A stretch of 15,175 bases of DNA from Oscillospiraceae bacterium (GTDB lineage: Bacteria > Bacillota_A > Clostridia > Oscillospirales > Oscillospiraceae). Shown one piece after another: positions 1 to 5,886 of this stretch. The position numbers were made by a program, and so were the translations under genes. Location: the NCBI GenBank assembly GCA_017411905.1, contig JAFQPB010000042.1:1-15175 (forward strand). The letters run 5' to 3'. Within the stretch, counting starts at the first letter, position 1. Every line of letters begins with the position of its first letter. The notes beneath the pieces were generated by a model. The model was given only the letters and a program-made list of their open reading frames with translations. It was not told the DNA's origin and ran no database searches.

Positions 1-68
1 AACCAAAGCAACAACGAAATAAAAGAGCCTGCGACGCACAATGTACGTACAGACCCTTAAAAGCAACC

Positions 69-94
69 GGGCGGTGGAGAATTCTCCACCGCCC
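69..94. repeat. Perfect 26-bp palindrome
   Basis: The left arm gggcggtggagaa is followed directly by its exact reverse complement ttctccaccgccc, with no spacer. The site could form a hairpin or cruciform. No T-run follows on either strand, so it does not look like a standard terminator. Confidence 0.7.
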
Positions 95-121
95 AAAGCC
101 TTCTCATAGGAAGGTATTGGC

Positions 122-214
122 GGGACGGGAGACCCGTCCCCTACGGCGCACTATCGAAAGAGGATGTAGGGGAGGCGTTTCGCCTCCCGCGGGCGGATGA
201 AATCCGCCCCTATG
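122..214. repeat. Tandem GC-rich hairpins of the gtagggg/cccctac family
   Basis: There are three perfect 8-bp hairpins. They are gggacggg/cccgtccc (122-129 with 133-140), gggaggcg/cgcctccc (170-177 with 181-188) and gggcggat/atccgccc (191-198 with 202-209). The last two are bracketed by gtagggg and a degenerate cccctatg end. Related hairpins recur at 4957-5010, 8098-8124 and 13341-13405, always between genes. This resembles dispersed REP-like elements rather than coding DNA. Confidence 0.7.
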
Positions 215-246
215 AGATAAATTTGTCTGCGAAGCAGACACCATAA

Positions 247-275
247 TTGACAATTGTCAACTGTCAATTGTCAAT
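247..275. repeat. ttgacaattgtcaa palindromic repeat
   Basis: A perfect 14-bp palindrome (247-260) is followed by ctgtcaattgtcaatt, which repeats the core caattgtca. The run is AT-rich and ends in a short T tract. It is a low-complexity intergenic repeat. I see no gene it would regulate directly. Confidence 0.55.
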
Positions 276-280
276 TTTTA

Positions 281-324
281 CCCTCATCCGCCCCCTGCGG
301 GGGCACCTTCCCCCAGGGGAAGGC
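281..324. repeat. MITE-like unit, ccctcatccg...gaaggc type
   Basis: The unit begins ccctcatccg, contains a small hairpin ccccc-tgc-ggggg, then caccttccccc and an end in gaaggc. An almost identical unit is at 10560-10602, and an inverted, more diverged one at 10457-10509. The flanks are conserved while the inner hairpin changes on both arms together. That pattern is expected of a dispersed structured repeat. Confidence 0.75.
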
Positions 325-503
325 TTTAGGGCGGGGGCTTGCTCCCGCCGTTTTGGTGCGGTTATACTCGGCGGCGGGAGTAATTTAATTGCGGTATGAT
401 TGTCACCGGCAATCATTTAGATTTTAATTCGCTGCGCGGAGCACCACCCCCGCCCTACAGTGTACCGTCGGTAGAATTGTAGGGGAGGCGTACCCATATG
501 AAT

Positions 504-530
504 AAAATCGCCCCGCGATGGGGCGATTTT
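504..530 (-). terminator. Rho-independent terminator of rlmH
   Basis: The arms aaaatcgcccc (504-514) and ggggcgatttt (520-530) form an 11-bp stem with a five-base loop. Read on the minus strand it lies 10 bases after the rlmH stop and ends in a T tract. The stem is symmetric, so it could also stop transcription arriving from the left. Confidence 0.8.
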
Positions 531-539
531 GTTATCCTC

Positions 540-1022
540 TTATTTATGATATTTACTGCCGGCCTGAATGGCTTCTGCACGGTAAAGCTGCTCCAGCACC
601 ATAATCCGCGCCAAATGGTGGGGGAAGGTCATAGCACTCATAGAAAGCTTTAAGTCGGCTGTGGCTTTTACACGGGGTGCGATTCCAAAGGAGGAGCCGA
701 TCAGGAAGCAGGCGGCACTTATGCCGCTGACCTTTACCTGCCCCAGCTTTTGAGCCAAGGCTTCGGAGGAGAGGGGCTTGCCCTCCGGTGTCAGAACGCA
801 AAAGAATGCGCCCTTTGGGATTTTTGCGAGGATCAGCTCTGCCTCCTTTTCCAGTCCTGCAGCGATTTCCGCAGGGGAGGGGTCTTCGGGAAGCCGTGTC
901 TCCGGTAATTCTACAATAGAAAACCGGCAGTAGGCTTTTAATCTCTTTTCATATTCTGCGGCGGCAGATAAATAAAATTTTTCTTTCAGCTTACCGACTG
1001 TAAGTAAGGTAATTTCAAACAT
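540..1022 (-). CDS. rlmH: 23S rRNA (pseudouridine1915-N3)-methyltransferase RlmH
   Basis: RlmH is a small SPOUT-class methyltransferase. It methylates N3 of pseudouridine 1915 in helix 69 of 23S rRNA on assembled ribosomes, using S-adenosylmethionine. The protein is 160 residues, close to the family's usual 155-160. It begins MFEITLLTVGKLKE. The SAM-pocket trefoil knot is seen as FLIGSSFG, then LSMSAMTFPHHLARIMVLEQLYRA, and the family-typical C-terminus ends in KYHK. The glycine pair common in this pocket (IGG) reads IGSS here, a conservative variation. The reading frame is open upstream to about 1187, but the ATG at 1022 has a good Shine-Dalgarno (GGAGGC) 6 bases ahead, and homology begins here. 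It is expressed alone from its own promoter (1049-1077) with a terminator after it. Confidence 0.95.
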   Translation of the reverse strand: MFEITLLTVGKLKEKFYLSAAAEYEKRLKAYCRFSIVELPETRLPEDPSPAEIAAGLEKEAELILAKIPKGAFFCVLTPEGKPLSSEALAQKLGQVKVSGISAACFLIGSSFGIAPRVKATADLKLSMSAMTFPHHLARIMVLEQLYRAEAIQAGSKYHK

Positions 1023-1048
1023 AGTTTGCCTCCAATGGCGTTTTTTCC

Positions 1049-1077
1049 AGTATAGCACGGGGATAGGAAAAATGCAA
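1049..1077 (-). promoter_or_regulatory. Sigma-A-type promoter of rlmH
   Basis: On the minus strand, TTGCAT (1072-1077) and TATACT (1049-1054) are separated by exactly 17 bases. An upstream TG gives an extended -10. The predicted start lies about 20 bases before the rlmH start codon. Confidence 0.7.
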
Positions 1078-1103
1078 TCCGGGAAAACTACAGCGGAGGG
1101 AAG

Positions 1104-1205
1104 ATGATGAAAAAAGAAAAAATTGTAACAGACCCCAACGGTTCTTATACCGGCCGTCCGGCAGACCCGGAGGATAAGCCTGTACAAGATGCAGACGATT
1201 TATAA
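1104..1205 (+). CDS. Small acidic protein, 33 residues, unknown function
   Basis: The frame starts with two adjacent ATGs (1104 and 1107), preceded by the ribosome binding site GGAGGG at 1095-1100, and ends in TAA at 1203. The product starts MMKKEKIVTDPNGSYTG and ends PVQDADDL: a basic N-terminus, a DPNGSYTG segment and an acidic C-terminus. It has no membrane segment, signal peptide or cysteine. From memory it resembles short clostridial hypothetical proteins that share the NGSYTG and PVQDADDL segments, but I cannot verify this. It is divergent from rlmH (81 bases between starts) and convergent with spoIIID. No clear promoter is visible ahead of it. The clean ribosome binding site and non-repetitive composition favour a real gene; the function is unknown. 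Confidence 0.6.
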   Translation: MMKKEKIVTDPNGSYTGRPADPEDKPVQDADDL

Positions 1206-1208
1206 AAT

Positions 1209-1226
1209 ACCCGGCGATTGCCGGGT
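1209..1226 (-). terminator. Short terminator-like hairpin after spoIIID
   Basis: A perfect 7-bp stem acccggc/gccgggt with loop gatt lies 5 bases beyond the spoIIID stop. On the minus strand it is followed by attttat, a modest T tract. On the plus strand it sits 4 bases after the small ORF but has no T-run, so it fits spoIIID better. Confidence 0.6.
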
Positions 1227-1230
1227 ACTG

Positions 1231-1491
1231 CTACATTTGCTCTTTTTTCATACGGTATTTTTGCCGGGTTGCCATACCGCCACGGATATGCCGTTGGGCT
1301 TTGTTCTTGTCCAATATCTGCCGCACTTGTACATATAGGGCGCGGTTATAGTGTGGAAGCCGTTGGGACAAGTCCTTATGTACAGTAGATTTGGATATGC
1401 CGAAATGCTTCGCCGCAGCGCGTACTGTCGCTTCGGTCTCTATGAGGTACACAGCCAGTTGATGGACTCTCTCCTTCATTGTATCTTCCAT
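1231..1491 (-). CDS. spoIIID: Stage III sporulation protein D, transcriptional regulator
   Basis: SpoIIID is a small DNA-binding protein that activates and represses mother-cell genes during sporulation, between the SigE and SigK phases. The product is 86 residues, about the normal length. The segment TVRAAAKHFGISKSTVHKDL (about residues 22-41) is the helix-turn-helix and matches the B. subtilis protein closely. It is followed by RLP and by the basic C-terminal patch IRGGMATRQKYRMKK, which in the family also contacts DNA. The start at 1491 is chosen because GGGAGGG lies 7 bases upstream; the internal ATG four codons later lacks one. It is the best evidence that the organism forms spores. I could not identify a convincing SigE promoter upstream. 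Confidence 0.95.
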   Translation of the reverse strand: MEDTMKERVHQLAVYLIETEATVRAAAKHFGISKSTVHKDLSQRLPHYNRALYVQVRQILDKNKAQRHIRGGMATRQKYRMKKEQM

Positions 1492-1557
1492 AAATTTCCC
1501 TCCCTGCTGTGTGCTGCCAAGAACACTTTATGCTATAAAAGGTTTGCTTATGCGTTC

Positions 1558-1586
1558 TTGACAAACGGATCGTAAATCGGTAAAAT
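1558..1586 (+). promoter_or_regulatory. Consensus sigma-A promoter of the AI-2E family gene
   Basis: TTGACA (1558-1563) and TAAAAT (1581-1586) are separated by 17 bases, nearly ideal and identical in both hexamers to the rpsJ promoter. An inverted repeat caagaac/gttcttg (1518-1524 with 1554-1560) overlaps the -35 and could be an operator, though its long spacer makes this uncertain. Confidence 0.8.
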
Positions 1587-1624
1587 AAAGAAAAGTATTT
1601 CTTTCCCGTGAGAGAGGGTGTCCT

Positions 1625-2839
1625 ATGGAAATCAATAAGAAGGTTTTTTGGAATATATTTTGGGTGGCTGTGGGCTGTATTTTGCTGTACTGGCTGATTG
1701 GTGAAAGAGCCCGTTATACCCTGATCGTGGAGAAAATCAAAGGGATCACTGCGCCCTTTATTTTCGGCTCTGTTTTGGCGTTTATCCTGAATGTGCCTAT
1801 GCGCAGTATAGAAAATATGTTGGGGAAGATTCCAAAGCTGGGCGGACGGCGGGTGCTTGCTGTGCTGCTTACTTTTATTGCGGTATTGCTCATAATTGCC
1901 CTTGTATTTCTGCTTCTGCTGCCGCAGCTTTCCGATACGCTGGAGCGGCTGATTCCGCGCCTTATCAGCTTTGCTACCTCCATTGGCAATGAGGTAAATA
2001 AATTCTTAGCCGCCAATCCGGAGCTGATGGCATGGCTTGCGGAAAATACGAATTTGGAGAATTTCAATTGGTCTGAGGTGGTGCAAAAGGCGGTTTCTAT
2101 TTTGGGTGACAGCCTCAGTAAGATTTTGGCCGGCGCACTCAATGCCGTCACTACGCTTTCTTCTATGGTGATGGATCTGGTGATCGGTCTGGTGTTTGCG
2201 GTGTACTGCCTGTTCCACAAGGAGACCTTGGCGCGCCAGGGCAGAAAGCTCCTGTACGCATATATCCCGGAAAAGGCTGCAGACTATATTATCCGTGTCG
2301 TTCGGCTGACCAATTCCACCTTCTCCAACTTCCTTGGCGGTCAGTGCATCGAGGTGGTGATCTTAGGCGCAATGTTCGCGGTAGCAATGGCTATTTTCGG
2401 TATGCCGTATATCCCCCTTATCAGTGTGCTGATTGCTGTGACCGCTTTTATCCCCATCGTTGGTGCGTGGGTCGGCTGTGTTGTAGGCGCATTTCTGATC
2501 TTTGTGGCAGAGCCGACTCAGGCATTCTGGTTTGTGATTATGTTCGTTATTTTACAGCAGGTGGAAAATAACCTGGTCTATCCCAAGGTGGTGGGTACGT
2601 CTATCGGCCTTTCGGGTATGTGGGTGTTGGTTGCTGTGGGTGTAGGTGGACAGATCATGGGTGTGGCAGGTATGTTCCTTATGATCCCGATCGTGTCTGT
2701 GTTCTATACGCTCCTGCAGGAGCAGACGAACCGCAGGCTCAGTCTGCGGGAGATCAATCCGGAAAAGCTCAGCGTGCAGCCTCCGGAGCTTTCCTCTAAG
2801 CTAAAAGATAAGCTAAAGCGCCGTAAGATCGAGAAGTAA
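1625..2839 (+). CDS. AI-2E family transporter (UPF0118 membrane protein)
   Basis: This is a polytopic inner-membrane protein of the AI-2E transporter family. Members have been linked to autoinducer-2 export, sodium/proton exchange or unknown cargo, so the substrate here cannot be named. Of 404 residues, about the first 110 hold three membrane segments. A roughly 70-residue soluble loop follows (SDTLERLIPRL to NFNWSEVV), then a further set of hydrophobic helices to about residue 365. The family hallmark QQVENNLVYPKVVG with the following TSIGLSG is present. The C-terminus is a charged cytoplasmic tail rich in Lys and Arg. The start has GAGAGGG upstream. The gene has its own consensus promoter and a terminator shared with ftsH, so it appears monocistronic. 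Confidence 0.9.
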   Translation: MEINKKVFWNIFWVAVGCILLYWLIGERARYTLIVEKIKGITAPFIFGSVLAFILNVPMRSIENMLGKIPKLGGRRVLAVLLTFIAVLLIIALVFLLLLPQLSDTLERLIPRLISFATSIGNEVNKFLAANPELMAWLAENTNLENFNWSEVVQKAVSILGDSLSKILAGALNAVTTLSSMVMDLVIGLVFAVYCLFHKETLARQGRKLLYAYIPEKAADYIIRVVRLTNSTFSNFLGGQCIEVVILGAMFAVAMAIFGMPYIPLISVLIAVTAFIPIVGAWVGCVVGAFLIFVAEPTQAFWFVIMFVILQQVENNLVYPKVVGTSIGLSGMWVLVAVGVGGQIMGVAGMFLMIPIVSVFYTLLQEQTNRRLSLREINPEKLSVQPPELSSKLKDKLKRRKIEK

Positions 2840-2842
2840 ATG

Positions 2843-2875
2843 AAAACCGCTTCTGCAGCTCGCAGAAGCGGTTTT
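2843..2875. terminator. Bidirectional terminator between convergent AI-2E gene and ftsH
   Basis: A perfect 14-bp stem aaaaccgcttctgc/gcagaagcggtttt with a 5-base loop is flanked by A and T runs on both sides. It lies 3 bases after the stop of the plus gene and 3 bases after the ftsH stop, so it can serve both. Confidence 0.9.
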
Positions 2876-2878
2876 GGC

Positions 2879-4747
2879 TTATTCATCAGCAGGGGGCTCT
2901 GCCGCAGCGGGGGGATTGATGATTACCATCATTTCCTCGCCGGTAATGGTCTCTTTTTCCAGCAATAATGCCGCAATATCGTCCAGTAAAGCCCGGTTAT
3001 TGCGCAGGGTTTCCTTGGCGGAAGCGTAGCAATCGGCAAGAAGCTTCTGCACTTCCCGGTCAACCAGTGCGGCAGTATCATCGGAGCAGTCCATATAGGC
3101 ACGACCCTCCAGATACTGATGCTCAACAGCGGCGGAGGTCATAAGCCCTAACGTATCGTTCATACCGAACATACTGACCATCTTCCGGGCGAGGGCGGTT
3201 GCCCGCTGGAGGTCGTTGGCGGCACCGGTGGTTTGGGTGTTGAAAACCACATCTTCGGCGGCTCTGCCGCCTACAAGAGAGCGGATCTGCACTAACAGCT
3301 CATCCTTTGTGGAGAGGAATTTTTCCTCCTCCGGGAGATACAGGGTATAGCCCAAAGCACCTTCGGTGTGGGGCACGATGGTAATTTTAGTAACGGGAGT
3401 CTCTTCCTTGTCCAGTGCGGAGATGAGGGCGTGGCCGACTTCGTGGTAGGCAACCAGCTTCTTTTCCTTATCGCTCAGAACGGTGTTCTTCTTCTCTGCA
3501 CCGGCGATCACGGTCTCAAAGGATACCAGCAGGTCTTCCTGGGTGACAGTCTTACGGCCTTTTCGGACAGCGCGCAGAGCCGCTTCATTGACAAGATTTG
3601 CAAGGTCAGCACCTACCGCACCGGCGGTGGCTTGGGCGATCTTTTGCAGGTCAACGTCATCAGCCAGCTTAATTTTTCGGGTGTGGACCTTCAAGGTATC
3701 CAATCTGCCCTGCAGGTTGGGGTTGTCCACCACGATCCGGCGGTCAAAACGGCCGGGGCGAAGGAGTGCTTTATCTAAAATTTCGGGACGGTTGGTGGCG
3801 GCAAGACAGACGATACCCTTGGAGGAATCGAAACCGTCAATTTCGCCAAGAAGCTGATTGAGGGTCTGCTCATGCTCGGAGTTGCTGCCGTAGCGGGAGT
3901 CGCGGCTGCGGCCTACTGCGTCAATTTCGTCAATGAAAATGATACAGGGGGCAACTTTCGCGGCCTGCTGGAAAAGGTCACGGACACGGCTTGCGCCAAC
4001 GCCTACGAACATTTCCACAAAGTCGGAGCCGGAGATAGAGAAGAAGGGCACGTTGGCTTCACCGGCAACGGCTTTTGCAAGGAGGGTCTTACCTGTACCG
4101 GGAGAGCCAACCAGCAGTGCGCCCTTGGGCAGCTTTGCACCGATCTCTGTGTATTTGGTGGGGTTGTGGAGAAAATCGATGATCTCCTGCAGGCTTTCCT
4201 TAGCCTCGTCCTGACCGGCAACGTCCTTAAAGGTGACGCCGGTCTTTTTCTCCATATAGACCTTGGCCTTACTGGCACCGATGGCACCCATTCCACCGCC
4301 ACCCATCCGTTTGGTGAGGCTGCTCATCAAAAAGAACATAAGGCCAATGCTGACGGCATAGCCGAGGATCATTACGATGGTGGAATTGTCCTCCACGATG
4401 ACCTGATTGACTTTAATGCCCTTTTCGTTCAGGGTTTCTGCCAACTCTAAAATGTTGCCGCTGGGGAGTCCTGTAAAGCTGGCCTTTTGCTGCTGGGCAG
4501 GCTTTGCGGCTTCTTCCCGGGTCATATAGTAGATTCGGTCATAGTGCAGCTCTACCTCGGTGATGTTTCCGGCATTCACGTCAGCCATAAACTCTGAGAA
4601 TGTGGTCTTTGTGTACTGCCCGTCGGAGATCATACCTGCGATCAGGCTGATACCCAAAATCACTACCGCAGAAAGCAGAAGAAGGGGCAGCTTACTTCTT
4701 GGCGGCTTGCCGTTTTGCTCCGGCTTCCGCTCATTATTTTGATCCAT
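2879..4747 (-). CDS. ftsH: ATP-dependent zinc metalloprotease FtsH
   Basis: FtsH is a hexameric membrane-anchored AAA+ protease that extracts and degrades damaged membrane proteins and some regulators. The protein is 622 residues, typical length. Segments in order are a cytoplasmic tail, membrane helix about 20-40, an extracytoplasmic domain about 41-122, membrane helix about 123-144, and a Gly-rich linker. The AAA domain has Walker A GSPGTGKT (214-221), the pore segment MFVGVGASR, Walker B IIFIDEID and the second region of homology [20 protein letters not shown] (317-336). The protease domain has HEVGH (435-439) and the third zinc ligand Asp512 in TGAANDLQ. Small departures from the usual sequence are GS for GP in Walker A and HEVGH for HEAGH; all catalytic residues are intact. 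The start has AGGAGG 9 bases upstream. It is monocistronic with its own promoter. Confidence 0.97.
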   Translation of the reverse strand: MDQNNERKPEQNGKPPRSKLPLLLLSAVVILGISLIAGMISDGQYTKTTFSEFMADVNAGNITEVELHYDRIYYMTREEAAKPAQQQKASFTGLPSGNILELAETLNEKGIKVNQVIVEDNSTIVMILGYAVSIGLMFFLMSSLTKRMGGGGMGAIGASKAKVYMEKKTGVTFKDVAGQDEAKESLQEIIDFLHNPTKYTEIGAKLPKGALLVGSPGTGKTLLAKAVAGEANVPFFSISGSDFVEMFVGVGASRVRDLFQQAAKVAPCIIFIDEIDAVGRSRDSRYGSNSEHEQTLNQLLGEIDGFDSSKGIVCLAATNRPEILDKALLRPGRFDRRIVVDNPNLQGRLDTLKVHTRKIKLADDVDLQKIAQATAGAVGADLANLVNEAALRAVRKGRKTVTQEDLLVSFETVIAGAEKKNTVLSDKEKKLVAYHEVGHALISALDKEETPVTKITIVPHTEGALGYTLYLPEEEKFLSTKDELLVQIRSLVGGRAAEDVVFNTQTTGAANDLQRATALARKMVSMFGMNDTLGLMTSAAVEHQYLEGRAYMDCSDDTAALVDREVQKLLADCYASAKETLRNNRALLDDIAALLLEKETITGEEMMVIINPPAAAEPPADE

Positions 4748-4783
4748 ATATTCATTCCTCCTCGGGGAATCATATTCCTTGGT

Positions 4784-4812
4784 ATTTTACCACAAAAAAG
4801 CTATCTATGCAA
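4784..4812 (-). promoter_or_regulatory. Sigma-A promoter of ftsH
   Basis: On the minus strand, TTGCAT (4807-4812) and TAAAAT (4784-4789) are 17 bases apart, with TGG directly before the -10 (extended -10). It lies about 37 bases ahead of the ftsH start codon. Confidence 0.75.
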
Positions 4813-4893
4813 CGAAAATGGGTCGATTTTGGGTAAATTTTCTGTGAACGTGTCTGCGGCACAAAAAAATTTGCAATTCCGGGAAAATTTCTG

Positions 4894-4922
4894 TTGTCCA
4901 CCGTGGGAAATTCTGTTACAAT
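4894..4922 (+). promoter_or_regulatory. Sigma-A promoter of rlmB and the P-type ATPase-like gene
   Basis: TTGTCC (4894-4899) and TACAAT (4917-4922) are separated by 17 bases. The predicted transcript starts near 4930 and would carry the hairpin repeat at 4953-5013 in its roughly 140-base leader. The 4748-5070 gap otherwise holds only the ftsH promoter and this leader. Confidence 0.65.
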
Positions 4923-4952
4923 AGAAGAGAATGTAGGCATAGTCATTGAATT

Positions 4953-5013
4953 GTGCGGGCGAACGCAGTTCGCCCCTACGATGTTATACGCGGCGGGAGT
5001 ACTCCCCGCCTTA
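4953..5013. repeat. Hairpin repeat of the gtagggg/cccctac family in the rlmB leader
   Basis: The hairpin gggcgaac/gttcgccc (4957-4964 with 4968-4975) is followed by cctacg. A second imperfect hairpin is built on ggcggg/cccgcc (4992-4997 with 5005-5010), followed by ttac. It has the same architecture as the repeats at 122-214 and 13341-13405, but different stem sequences. Confidence 0.6.
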
Positions 5014-5070
5014 CAAAGCATAACGAGCGTGTGGTAATGACAACGGGCTTAGTTACTAAGGGGAATGATT

Positions 5071-5883
5071 ATGAGAAACGAGAGAACCGATAGGAATAAA
5101 AAACAGTATGCACCGAAAAGACAGTTTGCGCCTGCTGTACCCGAGGAAGAAAACGAGGGGCAGTTGGAGGGGCGCAATGCGCTCCAAGAAGCCCTTCGCA
5201 GCGGCAGAACCATCGATAAGGTCTTTATTGCTTCCGGTGAGACAGACCGAGCACTCCAGAAGTTGGCGGCAGATGCCAAGGAGGCCGGCGCGGTTGTGGT
5301 GCCTATTGACCGCAGGAAATTAGATATGATGAGCACCACCCGCGCCCATCAGGGTGTTATCGCCTTGGCGGCAGCGAGAGAATACTTTTCGGTAGACGAT
5401 ATTTTGCAGGAGGCGGCAGACAGGGGAGAAAACGCGCTTATCATTATTTGTGATGAGCTGACTGACCCTCATAATTTAGGCGCAATTATCCGCACTGCGG
5501 AATGTGCCGGTGCCCACGGTGTCATTATTCCCAAGCGGCGCAGTGTGGGACTGACCGCTGTGGTGGCAAAGGCATCGGCCGGTGCCATTGAGCATATGAA
5601 GGTGGCACGGGTGACAAACATCAACGCAGCCATTGAGGAGCTGAAAGAGAAAGGCGTTTGGGTCTTCGGTACAGCGGCAGAGGGCTCTATCCCCATGTAT
5701 GAAGCAGACCTGACGGGGCCTGCGGCAATCGTGGTTGGCTCTGAGGGCGAGGGAATGAGCCGGTTGGTGCAAAAAAATTGCGATGTAACTGTCCATATCC
5801 CTATGAAGGGGAAGATCACATCTTTAAATGCGTCTGTGGCCGCATCGATCCTGCTTTATGAGGCAGTGCGGCAAAGGAGGTAA
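5071..5883 (+). CDS. rlmB: 23S rRNA 2'-O-ribose methyltransferase, RlmB/TrmH family
   Basis: This is a SpoU-family SPOUT methyltransferase; the closest assignment is RlmB, which methylates the 2'-OH of G2251 in the 23S rRNA P loop. The product is about 270 residues. A basic low-complexity tail is followed by the substrate-binding domain starting LEGRNALQEALRSGRTIDKV. The three SPOUT motifs then appear: DELTDPHNLGAIIRTAECAG, IVVGSEGEGMSRLV, and IPMKGKITSLNASVAASILL, with the invariant Asn and Arg of motif 1. The ATG at 5071 is preferred to the in-frame ATG at 5065, because AAGGGG (5058-5063) sits 7 bases before 5071 but only 1 base before 5065. Other TrmH-family targets cannot be excluded. The gene is coupled to the next one, whose ribosome binding site lies within its last codons. 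Confidence 0.9.
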   Translation: MRNERTDRNKKQYAPKRQFAPAVPEEENEGQLEGRNALQEALRSGRTIDKVFIASGETDRALQKLAADAKEAGAVVVPIDRRKLDMMSTTRAHQGVIALAAAREYFSVDDILQEAADRGENALIIICDELTDPHNLGAIIRTAECAGAHGVIIPKRRSVGLTAVVAKASAGAIEHMKVARVTNINAAIEELKEKGVWVFGTAAEGSIPMYEADLTGPAAIVVGSEGEGMSRLVQKNCDVTVHIPMKGKITSLNASVAASILLYEAVRQRR

Positions 5884-5886
5884 AAA

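Larger units (their letters stand above)
1..503. other. Gene-free, repeat-rich region upstream of rlmH
   Basis: No convincing coding region or RNA gene is visible in these 500 bases on either strand. The stretch is a mosaic of short palindromes listed separately (69-94, 122-214, 247-275, 281-324). It also holds GC-rich fragments around 327-350, and a 7-bp hairpin with arms atgattg/caatcat at 396-416. A half-copy of the gtagggg-type repeat lies near 479-490. Bases 1-66 show nothing I recognise; they could be the edge of an upstream gene or spacer. Confidence 0.6.

Noticed and set aside
1..503. CRISPR array in the repeat-rich left end
   Set aside because: The repeats are different palindromes of different sizes, without a constant repeat and regular unique spacers.
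1023..1187. N-terminal extension of rlmH
   Set aside because: The open frame continues upstream of 1022, but it crosses the promoter and the divergent small ORF. RlmH homology and the ribosome binding site both mark 1022 as the start.
3872..4450. 192-codon plus-strand frame inside ftsH
   Set aside because: Antisense to the intact AAA domain of FtsH. Its Gly/Ala-rich translation comes from the opposite-strand codons.
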